A program made the position numbers and the translations under genes. From Brachyhypopomus gauderio (lineage: Eukaryota; Chordata; Actinopteri; Gymnotiformes; Hypopomidae), in contig NC_135222.1 of assembly GCF_052324685.1 (NCBI RefSeq), positions 12,721,873-12,785,872 on the forward strand: a stretch of 64,000 nucleotides of DNA. Direction: 5' to 3'. Numbering within the stretch: the stretch's first letter is position 1; the number at the start of each line of letters is the position of its first letter. The notes beneath the pieces were generated by a model. The model ran no database searches. It was not told the origin of the DNA and saw nothing but the letters and a program-made list of their open reading frames with translations. Shown here one piece after another: positions 28,878 to 41,211 of the stretch.

Positions 28878-31800
28878 CTGTATATATATGCTCACAAGTA
28901 TACACACTCAGCCAAGCCCTGTTTCCACCCCTCTGTCAGGTGAAGAAAGCCTTCTTTGCACTGGTAGCAAATGGTTTACGTGCAGCCCCGCTCTGGGACA
29001 GCAGTCTGCAGCGTTTTGTAGGTGAGCAGAGCAGGTTATCCAGCAAATCCTCTTACATACTCACTCCCAACTAATACAACTATTCCCCTTACACACTCTA
29101 TACAACTTTTCCCCTTACATACTCACTCCCAACTAATACAACTATTCCCCTTATGCACTTTCTCTCTTCCCCCTGGCCGCCCAGGTATGCTGACCATCAC
29201 TGACTTCATCCACATCCTTCACCGTTATTACACGTCTCCAATGGTAAGTTGCTGATAACAGTTATGTTACCGTTCCTGTCAGAACTTTCATGTAATTGTG
29301 TTGCTTGGTAATGCAATAACATTGGATTCTTTTTTCCCCCTCAAAGGTTCAGATCTATGAGCTTGAGGACCACAAGATTGCAACATGGAGAGGTGATTCA
29401 TTTCAAAGTAAATGAGCTGTAGACCTTCTAGGGGTGACATGTATGTGAACGTAATGCCCTGTGGTCGTAACAAGGAATGACGGGATTACTGGCATTTTTG
29501 TAAAGCCGGTGGGGCCAGCCACTTCTCCGTGTGCTCTGCGTGTGTTTCTCATATTTCCACACACACAGGCATGTGCTGCTGCTTGTAAGGAATCTAATAC
29601 ACTCGGCCCACGGTGCCGCCTGAGACAACGTGCTTAATGTTTTTTTTTTTTTTTTTTTTTTTTTTTGCATCCTCTGCTGCCTTCTGTCTGTCCGTTTCGG
29701 GGTCTAGATGTTTACCTCCAGTACCATAACCGCAGTCTGATCAGCATCACCCCAGATGCGAGGTAACGATCGCATCCTCTCAATGCCTCACACAGGAAAA
29801 GAGGGCAAAGCATGTTGCAAAACAGCAGAATCTATTACATGTAATATTATATATTGACAACTAAAGATAAGGGGGTTTATGCTTGTGACTCTCTTCTCTT
29901 TCCTTTGTCAGCCTTTTTGATGCCGTCTACTCCTTACTGAAACATAAGATCCATCGCCTGCCAGTTATTGACCCTGAGTCTGGCAATGTCCTTCATATTT
30001 TGACGCATAAGAGAATCCTCAAGTTCCTTCATATATTTGTTAGTAAGACAATCCATGTCTTATTACTGTTCTTTAACCCTCCTTTATCAAATGCAAAAGG
30101 TTATTCTATATAAACTACTTACATTAATATACAATAAAGAACTATCATGTATGTTTTACACTAAATTTATAAAAGGTCCCTAAAATGCATTAAAAACATT
30201 TATACATTACATGATCTTTATGTGTCTAGTACAAAGATGTGTACAAAATGTGGAATGTACAAAAGAAATATATCCACAGATATAAAGTCATGGTCATATA
30301 TACATATATACTTTATATTTAATCCCTGTATTTTTGAGGGTGGTGTTCAGTCCATGTTTTGTGCCCGGTTACAGGGGGCTATGGTTCCGAAGCCAGCATT
30401 TCTGCGGAGTAAGATTCTGGAGGCGGGAGTGGGAACGTTCAAAGACATCGCCACAGTGCATCAGAACGCCAAAGTCTATGATGCGCTCGCCACGTTTGTG
30501 GACAGGCGTGTGTCCGCTCTGCCGGTGGTCGATGATGAAGGTGAGACGCCGGGAAGTGAATCGAGATCCAAGGTTGCTGAGTGGCATGTCATAAAAAGGG
30601 CATCTCTTCAGAAGACTGTGTTACAACTACTATCAGAATGTAGCCATTAGGGTCTTATGTTTAGCTCCCAAAGATAGAAAAACATAAAAGGAATGAAAGA
30701 ATAGAGCAGTATAGTTTAGTTTTATGTTTTTTTTTTTAGGATTTTATATTTTAATGGATTAATGTCACATTTGGATATTTTATCAGGCTTCCTATGTAAA
30801 TTTTCATGCTGATCTCTAAGCAGCTGCCTAACTCTTCATGTTCAACAGGGAAAGTGGTCGCCCTGTACTCCAGATTTGACGTGATTGTAAGTAAACAGTA
30901 GTGCTCTGTACAGATCTCACCCATAAATGTAATTTAGGAACATCTAAGATTGCTCATGGGCAGCATGGTGGTGTGGTGGTTAGCACTGTCACCTCACAGC
31001 AAGGCGGTCTGGGTTTGGTTCTCGGTCTGGGCTGCTCTGTGTGGAGTTTGCATGTTCTCCCTGTGCCTGTGTGGCTTTTCTCCAGGTACTCCGGTTTCCT
31101 CCCACAGTCCAAAGACATGCATGGTAGGTTGATTGATCATTCTAAATTGCCCGTAGGTGTGAGTGCGTGCGTATGTGGTGGACTGGCGGCCTGCCCATGG
31201 TGTACCCTGCCTTTGCCCCCCGTGACCCTGACTAGCGGGATTAAGCACTACAGAAAATGAATGAATAAGATTGGTCATTATGGTCACCGAGCTGTGACAG
31301 CAAAAAAATAAATCGTTATAATTCTTTGCAGATTGAAAAGAATACCACTGCAATTACAATTAGTTGTATAATGTAATCTTCTAATTTGCCTGTTTTTGTT
31401 AATGTTCAGTATTGGGAACAAAGTGCGTTTAGGACTAAATTGACAGAAAACTGCCATCATAGTGCCCTCTGACCTTTTGTGAACTGTTGTCATCAGAATT
31501 TGGCGGCGCAGAAAACCTACAACAATCTGAGTATGACCATGCGAGAGGCAGTGCCGAGGCGCCGGTGTTTTGTCGAGGGCGTCATCAAGTGTTACCCGGA
31601 CGAGACACTGGAGGCTGTCGTTGACCGAATTGTCGAGGCAGAGGTGAGCACGCTAAAAATAAGCAGAGGTGTATAATCCAGGTTCAGAAAGTAAAAGTCC
31701 TCACCAGGATTTTGCTCAAGCTTGCTAGATTTTCTAATTAGTGCAATGCAGGTAAAATGAGTGGAATCAACGCAATCCAGGAAGCCTGAGCAAAATCCTG

Positions 31801-32653
31801 GTGAGGAATTTTACTTTCTGAACCTGGATTATACACCTCTGAAAATAAGCGGTCCTTATCCTGTCTATCGAAGGGACCTGCCGAGGTTTACAGCGCATCA
31901 GGTTCCTGGTATGCAGTATTTGCTTAGTTTCTTTTTTAGATGCATGTTTTTCTAGATATTTAAATCACCATTTCTATAGACATACCTAATACTATGTAGC
32001 TCTGTCTCCTATAGTAGGACATTTTGACAAGGTTGGATAATTCGTCACACCCCGCCAAGTGGGAGTATCCGGGGGTACCAGGTGTGGGGTACCTTGGCTT
32101 TGGCCGCTTTATTTTAGTGGCACTTTGGTGGTGAAAGTAGCAAAATACAACAGACCTTGTTCTCATATTAAACTGAAACATCTAGAATGCATCACCAGAT
32201 ATTATAGATGGATTTGTTTCTACTTGTTTTAACTGGTTTAAATAACTGAAGACAATTTCTGAAAGATGCAGTGTTTAGCAATTTAGCAAACTGAACTATT
32301 TTAGTATATTAAATGTAATCTGTGTAATGATGAAATGTAAGTAAACATTAAATAGTCTCAATTCCCTTATGTAATTTTATAAAATGCTTATAATTCTGCA
32401 ACAATTCTTTTTATGCAGCAATATCCCCTTCTAATTAAAATCAAAGTGTTTTCAAAAGCAGATTCGGTTGCGCTCTATTCGGGTTTATTCTCTGAGAATT
32501 TTGCTATGTGAATATTTTTGTGATTATCCCACTCAGGTCCACCGGCTGGTCCTGGTGGACCGGGACAACGTGGTGCGGGGAATCATCTCCCTGTCAGACC
32601 TCCTGCAGGCCTTGGTTCTCTCTCCAGCTGGTATAGACGCTCTGCATCCCTAG
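28598..32653 (+). CDS. prkag3: AMPK gamma-3 regulatory subunit (PRKAG3)
   Basis: The exons are 28598(or 28604)-28704, 28940-29021, 29185-29243, 29347-29392, 29708-29762, 29912-30038, 30375-30540, 30849-30886, 31497-31643 and 32537-32653. The two exons ending 28704 and 30038 use the less common donor GTTAGT. The product has four CBS repeats that bind AMP, ADP and ATP and relay cell energy state to the AMPK kinase subunit. Visible landmarks are [88 protein letters not shown] and VHRLVLVD. The nucleotide-binding Arg in the RAAPLWD loop is kept. The ending LSPAGIDAL and the LHIF junction favour gamma-3 over gamma-1 or gamma-2. The N-terminus upstream of [10 protein letters not shown] is unresolved. 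Confidence 0.9.
28806..28872. repeat. TG microsatellite
   Basis: About 30 TG repeats in the prkag3 intron before the exon at 28940. Confidence 0.95.
29050..29158. repeat. Minisatellite in a prkag3 intron
   Basis: The block CTCACTCCCAACTAATACAA followed by CTATTCCCCTTA is present twice as a direct repeat, with a shorter related copy between, just before the exon at 29185. Confidence 0.8.
29640..29666. repeat. Poly(T) tract
   Basis: About 27 consecutive T residues upstream of the acceptor at 29708. It could act as part of the polypyrimidine tract or be the tail of an antisense retroelement. Confidence 0.9.
30958..31270 (+). mobile_element. tRNA-derived SINE (V-SINE/Mermaid-like)
   Basis: The head GGGCAGCATGGTGGTGTGGT continues into GGTTAGCACTGTCACCTCAC, resembling a tRNA A-box region. 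The conserved body has GTGGAGTTTGCATGTTCTCC and ACTCCGGTTTCCTCCCACAG. It ends in an AATGAATGAATAA-type tail. This organisation is widespread in fish. The family name is from general recognition and is unverified. It lies in the prkag3 intron after 30886. Confidence 0.65.
31656..31849. mobile_element. 178-bp hairpin MITE with 8-bp TSD
   Basis: The element at 31664-31841 begins CAGAGGTGTATAATCCAGGT and ends with its inverted partner. The two arms (about 60 bp each) pair over nearly their whole length with a short loop near 31730-31760. Perfect AAAATAAG copies flank it (31656-31663 and 31842-31849). The 8-bp duplication and CAG start suggest a hAT-driven MITE. The left end lies 20 bp inside the intron after the exon ending 31643 of prkag3. 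Confidence 0.88.
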
Positions 32654-33828
32654 TCGGGCGGGGGAACATGCCCCACCCCCACAGGCCCCTCCCCTCACAT
32701 GCAGCAGGCAGGCCACCCCCTGTCTGTGCTAGGTGCCAGTCTCATGCTGGGTTAGCCTCTTTCTCTTTCCCACCCAAGGCCTTTTGCTATTGCGCTGAAA
32801 AGGCCTTTTCTCCCACCACTAGGAACTCCTATAATCCTAGACCTCAAAAACGAGACTTTCATTGGACGATGTAGGTTGCGCGGGACCCCTGAACCTTTGT
32901 CCTGGGTCGCAACAGTGGTTATCACCATCATCCAAAACAAATGAACAATCAAGCGTTTACATTTTATTGTGTTCTAATTATTGTGGGGGGGGGGGGGGGG
33001 GGGGGGGGTCAGTGTCTGATGGTCCCCACTATCAGAGTGCTGTGCTGCAGTGACGTTATGCAGAGTGTGTAGGCAACAGGCCACCAACATAACCTTCTCC
33101 ATCCTGTCATCGATAGTGTTACCCTTAGAGACAGGTCCTGAAGTACAAAACTTCTTTTTTTCTCCAAAGGTTCTTCATCTGAAGGAAATTGTATTCCCTG
33201 TGTTTCTAAACAAATATAAGTGCAAGCTTGTGTTATGATATGACAGTTATGCAATGATTACATTCAAGTATGAATTGGAACCTACGGGTAAAATGAATTC
33301 CTTTCCAATGTAAATATTTTGTTTACAAAGCTTTGGTTACATGTATTGTAAACGAGAATGAAATGTGAAATAATAAAAAAGTTAATAAGTAGTGTTTATA
33401 AGTATTGTATAAGCACTGTTTGTATGTGTCTGGTATGGGTGGTGAATATTTCAGCAGGATCAGTTACACTTAATGAAACCTTGTCACTGAAGTTACCGAT
33501 GTTGGTTATTCTAGTGTGTGTTTTAAAATGCTAACCTTTCTTTATTCTTAGTATGCTTATGTTTATGCGGTGTGCCTACTCCACGTTAAACTTAGTTAAG
33601 TTTGACCAACACAAATGTGTTGCAGTCTAAACACGGATGCATTATTCGCTCGTCCAGCAGGTGTCAGTATTTACCGCTGTTCCACTCCCATAGTGCAGTA
33701 AACAACAGACACGTGACACGGAGAGCCTGTAATATCCGTTCTTGAAAGGGTCGTGTTGTCTTTTTTTTCTACCCTCCCCATACCCCGTGATCAACCAGCC
33801 GCACAACACAACAAAAGTGGAGGAAAAA
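32654..33828 (+). other. prkag3 3' UTR and retreg2 5' region
   Basis: The stretch contains a poly(G) run at 32985-33007 and an AATAAA at 33372-33377 that may end prkag3. The last about 150 bp before 33829 are the retreg2 5' region, with an ACGTGAC motif at about 33711. No other coding sequence is seen. Confidence 0.45.
32985..33007. repeat. Poly(G) tract, about 23 nt
   Basis: A continuous G run in the prkag3 3' UTR. It can form a G-quadruplex in the RNA and is a likely site of length error in sequencing. Confidence 0.9.
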
Positions 33829-36800
33829 ATGGCGAGCGGGGAGGAGGCCAGACGGCCCTGTGCGTGCTCCTCTTCGGTGGGTCTCGAGGCCCTGTTCTCC
33901 GATGACGCAGGCGGCGCGGACGTGAGCCCGGAGCTCGCGCGCGTGCGGCAGCGGCTGCAGGGCTGGATGTGGCGGCACGAGCCCGCCGTGCTGTGGCTGC
34001 AGAGGCTGCTGGTGTGGGAGAGGCCGCTGCATAGCATCGTCGCCGCAGTCACGCTCAATACCGTGTTTTGGTAAGAGATATCGGGTCGGACATTGATCTG
34101 AATGGCGGCTGTCGTTCATTCTCGACGATGGCCGGTTTACTCGAGCGGTTAATTCGCTCGGTAGATTCTCTGTAGTGGCTCTTTGGGGTTTTGATAGATG
34201 GGAAGTTTCTGGCGCAGGTAGGACAACTTTCTAGTGCTGGGAACCTGATAGCTGGCGTTAACTATGTAGCTGCGGTACTGGAGCTATTTTATTAATGGTG
34301 CACCTTAAACTTTGTCCGCCTCTAATATCATCTGTTTTGTTGCATATATGCTAACCAAGCCCCTTATATTAGCTAGCTAAATGGCAATTCAGTAACTTGA
34401 GTGCATTTGGATAGCTAACGTTAGCCATTTTTAAGGAAAATGCAAAACTTCAGCTAGCTATCTTATTTTCCAAGGCACATTTTCTGTGTGGAGGTGAGTG
34501 TAATGACAAGTCTACCATTTTAAAGACTAAAGCCGGTGTGTGTGTGTGTGTGTGTCAGGCTGCTGTCCTCCACCTCCCTGCGCCCCTTGTTCCTCGCCAG
34601 CGCCTCCCTGCTCGTCTTCACGGTGCTGGAGCGATGGAAAGACAGGCTGCTGCAGATCGTTGGTAAATCCTCGACGCCGTTTCCCCCAAACGGTCCTTCC
34701 TAATACTCCGTCCTACTGTTGCTCCGTGTGACACTAGGCGTGTCGGTATTTATATGTTGAGATTTGGGGACACTTTGTTTTGGTTCTTTACCCGCGTGCG
34801 TTTGTTTCTGTTCACAGTGCGGAACCCAGAGGCGTCTGTGATAGACCGGTATGCTTTCTATAAATATTGCATGTCATGACTGCATGCCTTCTTTGGTTAT
34901 ACATTTTTATTGACATCTAATGATTCAGGTTTCGTTATTTCAGTTGTATTTTTAGTGCTCATAAACATCATACATGTATATGTATATCATAAACCCACTT
35001 CTGTAAGAAAAATATAGCTCACTAAAGTCAATTGATGTTGCTTTAGTGAAAAAAGTTTACACATCAAAATATGATACACTGTCATCCAAGAAGTTCAGTG
35101 ATGTGTAGCAAATATGTAAAATAGGGACTGAATGCAGGTTTTCCTGTTTCTTTAACAAACATGGCATGTATATATATATATATATGTATGTATGTATGTA
35201 TATGTATGTATATGTATGTATGTATATGTATGTGATGTTGTATATACCACATCTTAATACATCACCATTTGGAAAAAGTTTATTTTTAATCAGTCAACTG
35301 CAAACAACATGAAAGGTTCTGTTCCAAATGCTTTATCTGTAACTCGAACAAGTCCACCACTTACTGTAATTAATTACATGACTTGGCATGGACAATCAGG
35401 TCTGGGAAAATATACAGCACATCCTTTATTTTATGTTTACAATGACGGCACAGACTGGTTAGGATGGGAAACATTGGGTTGTGTGCATAACGGTGGCAGT
35501 TACTCACTGGTTGCTGTGTGCCGGTGTCGGTGGGCACAGGGACAGCGTGGCGCCCAGACTCCTGAGCGTGGATGAGCTCAGCCACCACCTGGCGGAGAGT
35601 TACCTGAGCTGCAGCCTCCACATCCAGGAGGTGCTCCAGTACAAGCGGCAGAACCACGGCAAGGTGGGGCCCCCACCACCACACTGTGCCTTTTAACTGC
35701 AAAGGAGAATTGGTTGGGTGGGTTAGTTTTACAGATGTCTCCCGCGTACTTTGAATGTAACCAATCAGCTGTGACGTGTTTGGTTTACATTTGGTTTCAT
35801 TACTTGTTTACATGTTCATTACTACTATATTAGACAAGTATCTCCTGCTCAAAACTAAAAGTTCTGTACCAGACATGTCTTCACTTACTTACAAGATGAA
35901 GGTTTGTAAATTTGATACCCTCTCCCTCCACTCTTTTCTGTTTTGGTTATTCTGAAATGTGTCTGTTTTCCACCAGGATTCTGTGACACTGACTTTTTGT
36001 ACTTCTGTGTGCTCAGTTTTGTGCGATGACGTGCTCTGGATGCCTACTTCTGGCCATGGCTGGACACTACATACCTGGAATCATGATCTCTTACATTATT
36101 TGTGAGTGTCTGAAATTTATTGCTATACCTTCTTACTTTGCCTATATAGGATCTAGGAGTATTTCAATGAGTTAAGAAAAAATGCAAACTTTGTTCATTA
36201 GTACAGGGGTACCTCGAGATATGAGTTTAATCCGTTCCAGACCCGTGCTCGTATCTCGAACTGCTCGGTTCTCGAAGCAATTTAACAATGTAAAGTATTG
36301 TAATTGGTTCCGGTCCTTAAAAAAGTCACGAAACTAGCGTAAATTTTGAAAAAAAGACAAGTTCTTTATTAATAAAGGCACACGCAACATGTATAATTAA
36401 ACAATAAAATAAATATAGGAGAAATAGTTATTACAGTACTACAAAAAACGTTTGTAGTATTGAAATACTGTACTGTATACACCGTACGTACTGTTACTCG
36501 TTGCAAAGCACACATGCGAATGGCTGTGATGACCGGGTACAGGAGTAGACCTTACCAACACCTCAAGAATAAAAAAAAACGCTATTGGCTGCTAGAACGC
36601 GCTAAATGACGTCATCTCCGCACATACAGGTATGTTTGTGTTTTTGAACCTAAGGTTGTGGGGGAGGGAGAGAAAGAAAAGCGTTTGAGTGTGTCTTTGA
36701 GCTGATTAATGATTTCTTTTTTTCCATATAGTACTGTACTGCCACCTAGTGGTCCATGCTCGTATCTCGAGCGTGCACTCGGGTGTCGAACAGAAATTTT

Positions 36801-37196
36801 GATCGTCTCGGTGCTCGTATCTTGGATTGCTTGTATATAGAACAGCTCGTATCTCGAGGTACCACTGTAATACTTAGCACTACTGACAGTGTACGTCACA
36901 CAAATCGTAAGACAAATCGGCATTGAAAGTGGCCATTGGCTATGTATTCACTATGTAGTGATTATTTGTTCAGAGTCTGATGATTTCTAATTGATTAATT
37001 GTAACTGTGGAGGTGGAGAGTGAGCTCACAGTGTCTGTGTGTTGATGTAGTGCTCAGCGTCCTGTTGTGGCCCCTGGTCGTGTACCACGAGCTGATCCAG
37101 AAGATGTACACGGGGCTGGAGCCCATCCTGATGAAGCTGGACTACAGCATGAAGGGAGACACACAGCGCCGCAAGCACGATAAGAGAAGTGAGGCG

Positions 37197-37241
<45 letters not shown>

Positions 37242-37414
37242 CGCCGCAAGCACGATAAGAGAAGTGAGGCGCACACACATACCCACACAGCGCCGCAAAC
37301 ACGACAAGAGAAGTCACACACACACACACACACACACAGAGCGCCGCAAGCACGATAAGAGAAGTGAGGCGCACACACATACCCACACAGCGCCGCAAAC
37401 ACGACAAGAGAAGT

Positions 37415-37446
<32 letters not shown>

Positions 37447-39108
37447 GGCTGGGCAATTCATCGAAAATAAATTGAACAAAACATTCAGAACCTCTTAACT
37501 TGCATAATTTTGCCCATGTCGGTTATTTAGTTTTTAATTATATCATTTTTTTTTTAAGTTGAGTTGCCATATTGCTATTTTTGCCACAATCAGAATTTGT
37601 CCTGCGCATTTACCCATCTGTGCAATGAGAACACATGCTAGTGAACACTAGGGACTGTGATACATACACACTAGTAATCTAGAGAGCTGTGGTACACATG
37701 TGCCCAAAATGGTAGGGGCAGCCCTAGCCTGGCGCCCGGGGAGCAGTTGGCGTTAAGTGCCTTGTTCAAGGGCACTTCAGTCATTACCTAGGTACTGTGA
37801 ATCAGACCCACGACCTCTGGTCAGAAATCCATATCCAAGCCATGACTGCCCCTGTGAATTTCTGCCTGGATATGTGTGCCAGGGGTTTATTTAAGATTAT
37901 AATTTATATACTTAATAAATACTTTAAATAAATGTATGTTAATACTTTGCCTACTTTTAATGTACATGTTCATATTCTACTACATTTTAGTCCAACGTTA
38001 GTACACGTTAGTTGCAAGGAAGCAACTTTTTTTTTTTTTTACGTACATTTTTACATTTTATAATCACAACAATATGACCTTTTTCATTAGAAAAAAAATC
38101 CCAGTTTTAATATTGTTAATATTTAAGATCTCGTGGCATCTGTTTATTGCAGCAAAACCTAAATGCTTCAGCCTTGTGGCACAGAAACCAGAAAAACCCA
38201 AGAGGACAACAATCATATCACATGCTAGACAGTATATTCCTATACTTGAATATATAGATATTGTATATTCCTGTAATTGTGTATATATAGATATTGTGTA
38301 TATAATAGGTATATTTCTTTAATGGTATGGAGGCCTTTCTTGAGTTTTTGGCACAAATTTGCTGTGATATGACATTAATTCCATTATCTCAGTGTAAGTG
38401 AGAATTCGCTCTCAGATAATCCTGTTTTATCTTCTTACTGAGTTTTGGGGGAATATGACCTAAATTCCTGTGTGGAAACACTTTTTAGTAAACTGGTGAA
38501 ATATTGGTCATGTGGTATATTTTTTTGTCTAAGCAATCGTTGTTGCAGTGCAAGTCATATAGATTTACAGAAGCTTGGATACCTTCATCATGTAATGCAT
38601 TTACATGCACTTAAAAACATTTGCTCAAAATAAGATTAAGGCCAGATTCCTGTAATCTGGTTATTTTGATTCAATTAAGGTTGAAGTCCGCGTAACCCAA
38701 TGAACAGACCTGGGGTTGAGCTATCAGTTTGTGGTGGCATCCACATGCGTTAACCAGATTTCTCTCACTGTTTTGATTCGGCGGACACACGGAAAGGTCA
38801 CAGGTTCATGCTTTGCATGCATCTTGAGTCCGTACGGCTGCTTCACCCTGTAAGCCCAGGAAAACACAAGGTCCTGGAGTGCTCGTCCGTCTGTCTCACT
38901 GGCATCCCGTGTGAGTCACGGCATCTTCGTCAGCAGCTGCCTTCCACTGTAGAAGCACCAGTGTGCTAACGAACGAGACCCTTCCAGCGACCGTGTCCGT
39001 GCAATGGGTGTGACTCCTTGTTTAGGGAACCAACTTTCAGTGTCGATTAGACATTGAAGTGCAGCCCTCACCTACAGTGATTTCACATTTCAGCAATAGT
39101 TGACTGTC

Positions 39109-39139
<31 letters not shown>

Positions 39140-41211
39140 TTGTGTCTTTTCTCACAGAGGTGAAAAAGGATCAGGATGAGGGGGATGAACCCAGAGCTGA
39201 AACGGAGAGTGAGAGTGAGGAGGAGCTGTCCTGTTTTGCCCCCACTGTGAGTGACTCCCCCCTGGGCCAGAGAGGCGGCCACTACAGTGGTGCAGTGAGC
39301 GTTGGGTCATTATGACTCCTCTCTCACTACCCACTTCATTACAGAAACACCTTGTATGAGATTAAACGTTCATCTGTTGACACACATAAGTATTAGTCAT
39401 CCAACAGCTCCTCATCGCTGGTCATTTTCCTCACTGCTGCACTGGGAGAAAAATCCACCATGTAAATGAGATCCTGACAGCAGTGGTGTGATGAAACCCG
39501 TGATGGACGGGGTACATTGTCCATTCACTCTGGCTTCAAGCTGGTGTCCCTGAAAACATCAACATGACGCAAAGCTCTAACTGTATGGTCTGCTCCTGCT
39601 CAGGTGGATGTCAAGACTACGGTTCTGGCCATGGCCATCACGGACTCGGAGCTGTCTGACGAGGAGGCTTCCATACTGGAGAGTGGCGGCTTCTCTGTGT
39701 CCAGGGCCACTACGCCCCAGCTCACAGACATGTCCGAAGGTGATCTTGTTTGTTCAGAGTCCGCTTCACTTCCAGCTACTTTCAACTCCATTTGGTTCAC
39801 ACACATTTCATTTGGGTTCAGCTCGTACTGTGCAGAGTGACAAATTTAAACCAGTGATAAGTTTGGATGACTGATGGGGGGTCAGTTTCCCATGCATGAA
39901 ATAGATTTAGTCTTGAGCTAAATTGCAGGTCTAGTAGTCAGTCACCATTAAATTCTTTGTGGTCTGGGAAACCTGCTTCTTATGCCTTGGGTAGTTGATC
40001 CCTGTGAAAACTTTGTCGGCTTTAATGTGGACACAAACAGTAAATACGTAGCAAATGTTTTAGTACAAATATACAGTTTGGTGTGGAGTCTGAAACATAT
40101 CTGGTGTCATGGTGCAGTTTGTTGACAATGTGACCAAATTTTCAGGGAAGAAACACATTGCTCTTTTTCCATGTTGAAATCACTAGCATTGGACACTTGA
40201 CCAATAATCCTTTGATGGTTTATTTCATGTTTGACTATCCTTGAACCTTCTGATTAAAAAGAACAGGAATGTGTAGTTGTCTCACTTGAAATGACAGCTA
40301 ATGTAGCTTGAAACAAAGTTTGGTTTTAAGTCAACCATTTGAGTTGCTTTTGAACGTTTTGTAGCTTTTTGGTTCTTTGGAGATGAGCGTCCAGTGTTCT
40401 GCTGCAGTGTCCGTTTCCTTTTACCTGCAGCAGGAATATAAGGCAACTACGAAGCATTCATTCCAACTCGATGTGTTTCACTGCTCTCACAGACCTGGAC
40501 CAGCAGAGTGTGCACAGTGAACCTGAGGAGAGCTTCTCCAAGGACCTGCCGGAGTTCCCCTCCGTGGAAGAGTTCCCATCTATGGAGCCTGGCCTGTTCC
40601 GCTTCCCACTGGGCGTGCTGGGAGCGGCTCGGGCCGAGGGCGGCGGTGCTGAACCCGCAGAGGACTCTCAGAGCCCAGCCAGCCTCCTCATCCAGCACCT
40701 GGCTTCGCCATTGCACTTCGTCAACACGCACTTCAATGGGCACGGGCGCCCGCCGTGTGGGGCAGGGGTTGGGCCTGGGGAGGGGCGGAGCCCCACACGC
40801 TCACTGGAGGCCCTCAGCGAGGAGATAGTGAGCACAGCCATCTCCACCGTGGTACAGAACACTCTCTCAGCCCTGCTGCGCTCCTCGGAGGCAGGCGAGG
40901 GGCCCGCCATGGCCGAGTTCCTGCCCGCCGAGACGCCACCCTGCCCCTTGGAGTCGCCCCTCAGGTCACCCGACGCGCCAGAGGAGAGCGACGCGGACGT
41001 GTCTCCCGATTTGAGCGGCGAGGAGCTGCCGGACGCCACACTTGTTCCCGCGGAAGACGAGGACTTTGAGCTTCTGGACCAAAGCGAACTGGAGCAGATG
41101 GATGAAGGGTTGGGCCTAAGTTTTGATGGACAGAGAGTGGGTGGGGCCCCAGCAGCAGTGGACACACCCCCGAGTGGCCAGCAAGAACAGGCTGACCAAC
41201 AAGAGTCCTAG
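33829..41211 (+). CDS. retreg2: RETREG2 (FAM134A), reticulophagy regulator
   Basis: The exons are 33829-34070, 34559-34662, 34818-34848, 35540-35663, 36017-36101, 37051-37188, 39158-39246, 39604-39739 and 40493-41211. Phases agree and give 555 aa (human about 543). The ATG follows an A-rich context and the N-terminus is [17 protein letters not shown] reticulon-homology domain has two long hydrophobic hairpins: about residues 65-105 ([29 protein letters not shown]) and 168-215 ([32 protein letters not shown]). An amphipathic linker lies between. A Glu/Ser-rich cytosolic tail ends in an LC3-interacting motif, DEDFELLDQ (Phe508 to Leu511). The family bends ER membrane and links ER to autophagosomes. 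Assignment to paralogue 2 rests on the N-terminus and on neighbours known from human 2q35. Confidence 0.95.
35160..35235. repeat. TATG/TA simple repeat
   Basis: A mixed (TA)n and (TATG)n tract in retreg2 intron 3. Confidence 0.85.
36202..36869. mobile_element. 664-bp Tc1/mariner-type MITE with TA TSD
   Basis: The element at 36204-36867 starts CAGGGGTACCTCGAGATATG and ends CTCGTATCTCGAGGTACCACTG, an imperfect inverted repeat, with TA on both sides. Sub-terminal blocks also mirror each other (TGCTCGTATCTCGA recurs near 36247 and 36759). No transposase frame is seen. It lies in retreg2 intron 5. Confidence 0.85.
37164..37442 (+). repeat. Minisatellite built from the retreg2 exon 6 end plus CA repeats
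   Basis: A unit of about 25-30 bp (GCGCCGCAAGCACGATAAGA then GAAGTGAGG) is the last coding bases and donor of exon 6. It recurs at about 37240, 37290, 37340 and 37390, separated by CA tracts. Copies at 37240 and 37340 keep a perfect donor (GAGAA|GTGAGG). Those at 37290 and 37390 read GAGAA|GTCACA and are broken. The real exon end is 37188. Reading on in frame reaches a TAA at 37356-37358. Confidence 0.88.
37443..38110. mobile_element. Dispersed non-autonomous DNA repeat, copy 2 (partial)
   Basis: It begins AGGGCTGGGCAATTCATCGA directly after the CA minisatellite. It shares TAATTTTGCCCATGTCGGTT and a GGAAGCAACTTTTTT block with 9204-9540. The central part (37560-37900) is not shared and may be a nested insertion. 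No matching right end was found. Confidence 0.55.
39113..39139. repeat. TG microsatellite at a retreg2 acceptor
   Basis: A short TG tract ends about 18 bp before the acceptor of exon 7 (39158). A similar TG tract abuts the acceptor of exon 2 (34539-34555). Confidence 0.85.

Noticed and set aside
33742-33828. Upstream in-frame ATG extending retreg2 by 29 residues
   Set aside because: The extension is hydrophobic and A+T-biased, whereas MASGEEA at 33829 fits the family N-terminus better. The upstream start cannot be fully excluded.
37020-37456. Several overlapping frames with His-Thr runs
   Set aside because: Products of the CA minisatellite. Only 37051-37188 is coding.
40668-41165. 165-aa minus-strand Ser-rich frame
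   Set aside because: Antisense shadow of retreg2 exon 9, caused by high C+G at third positions.
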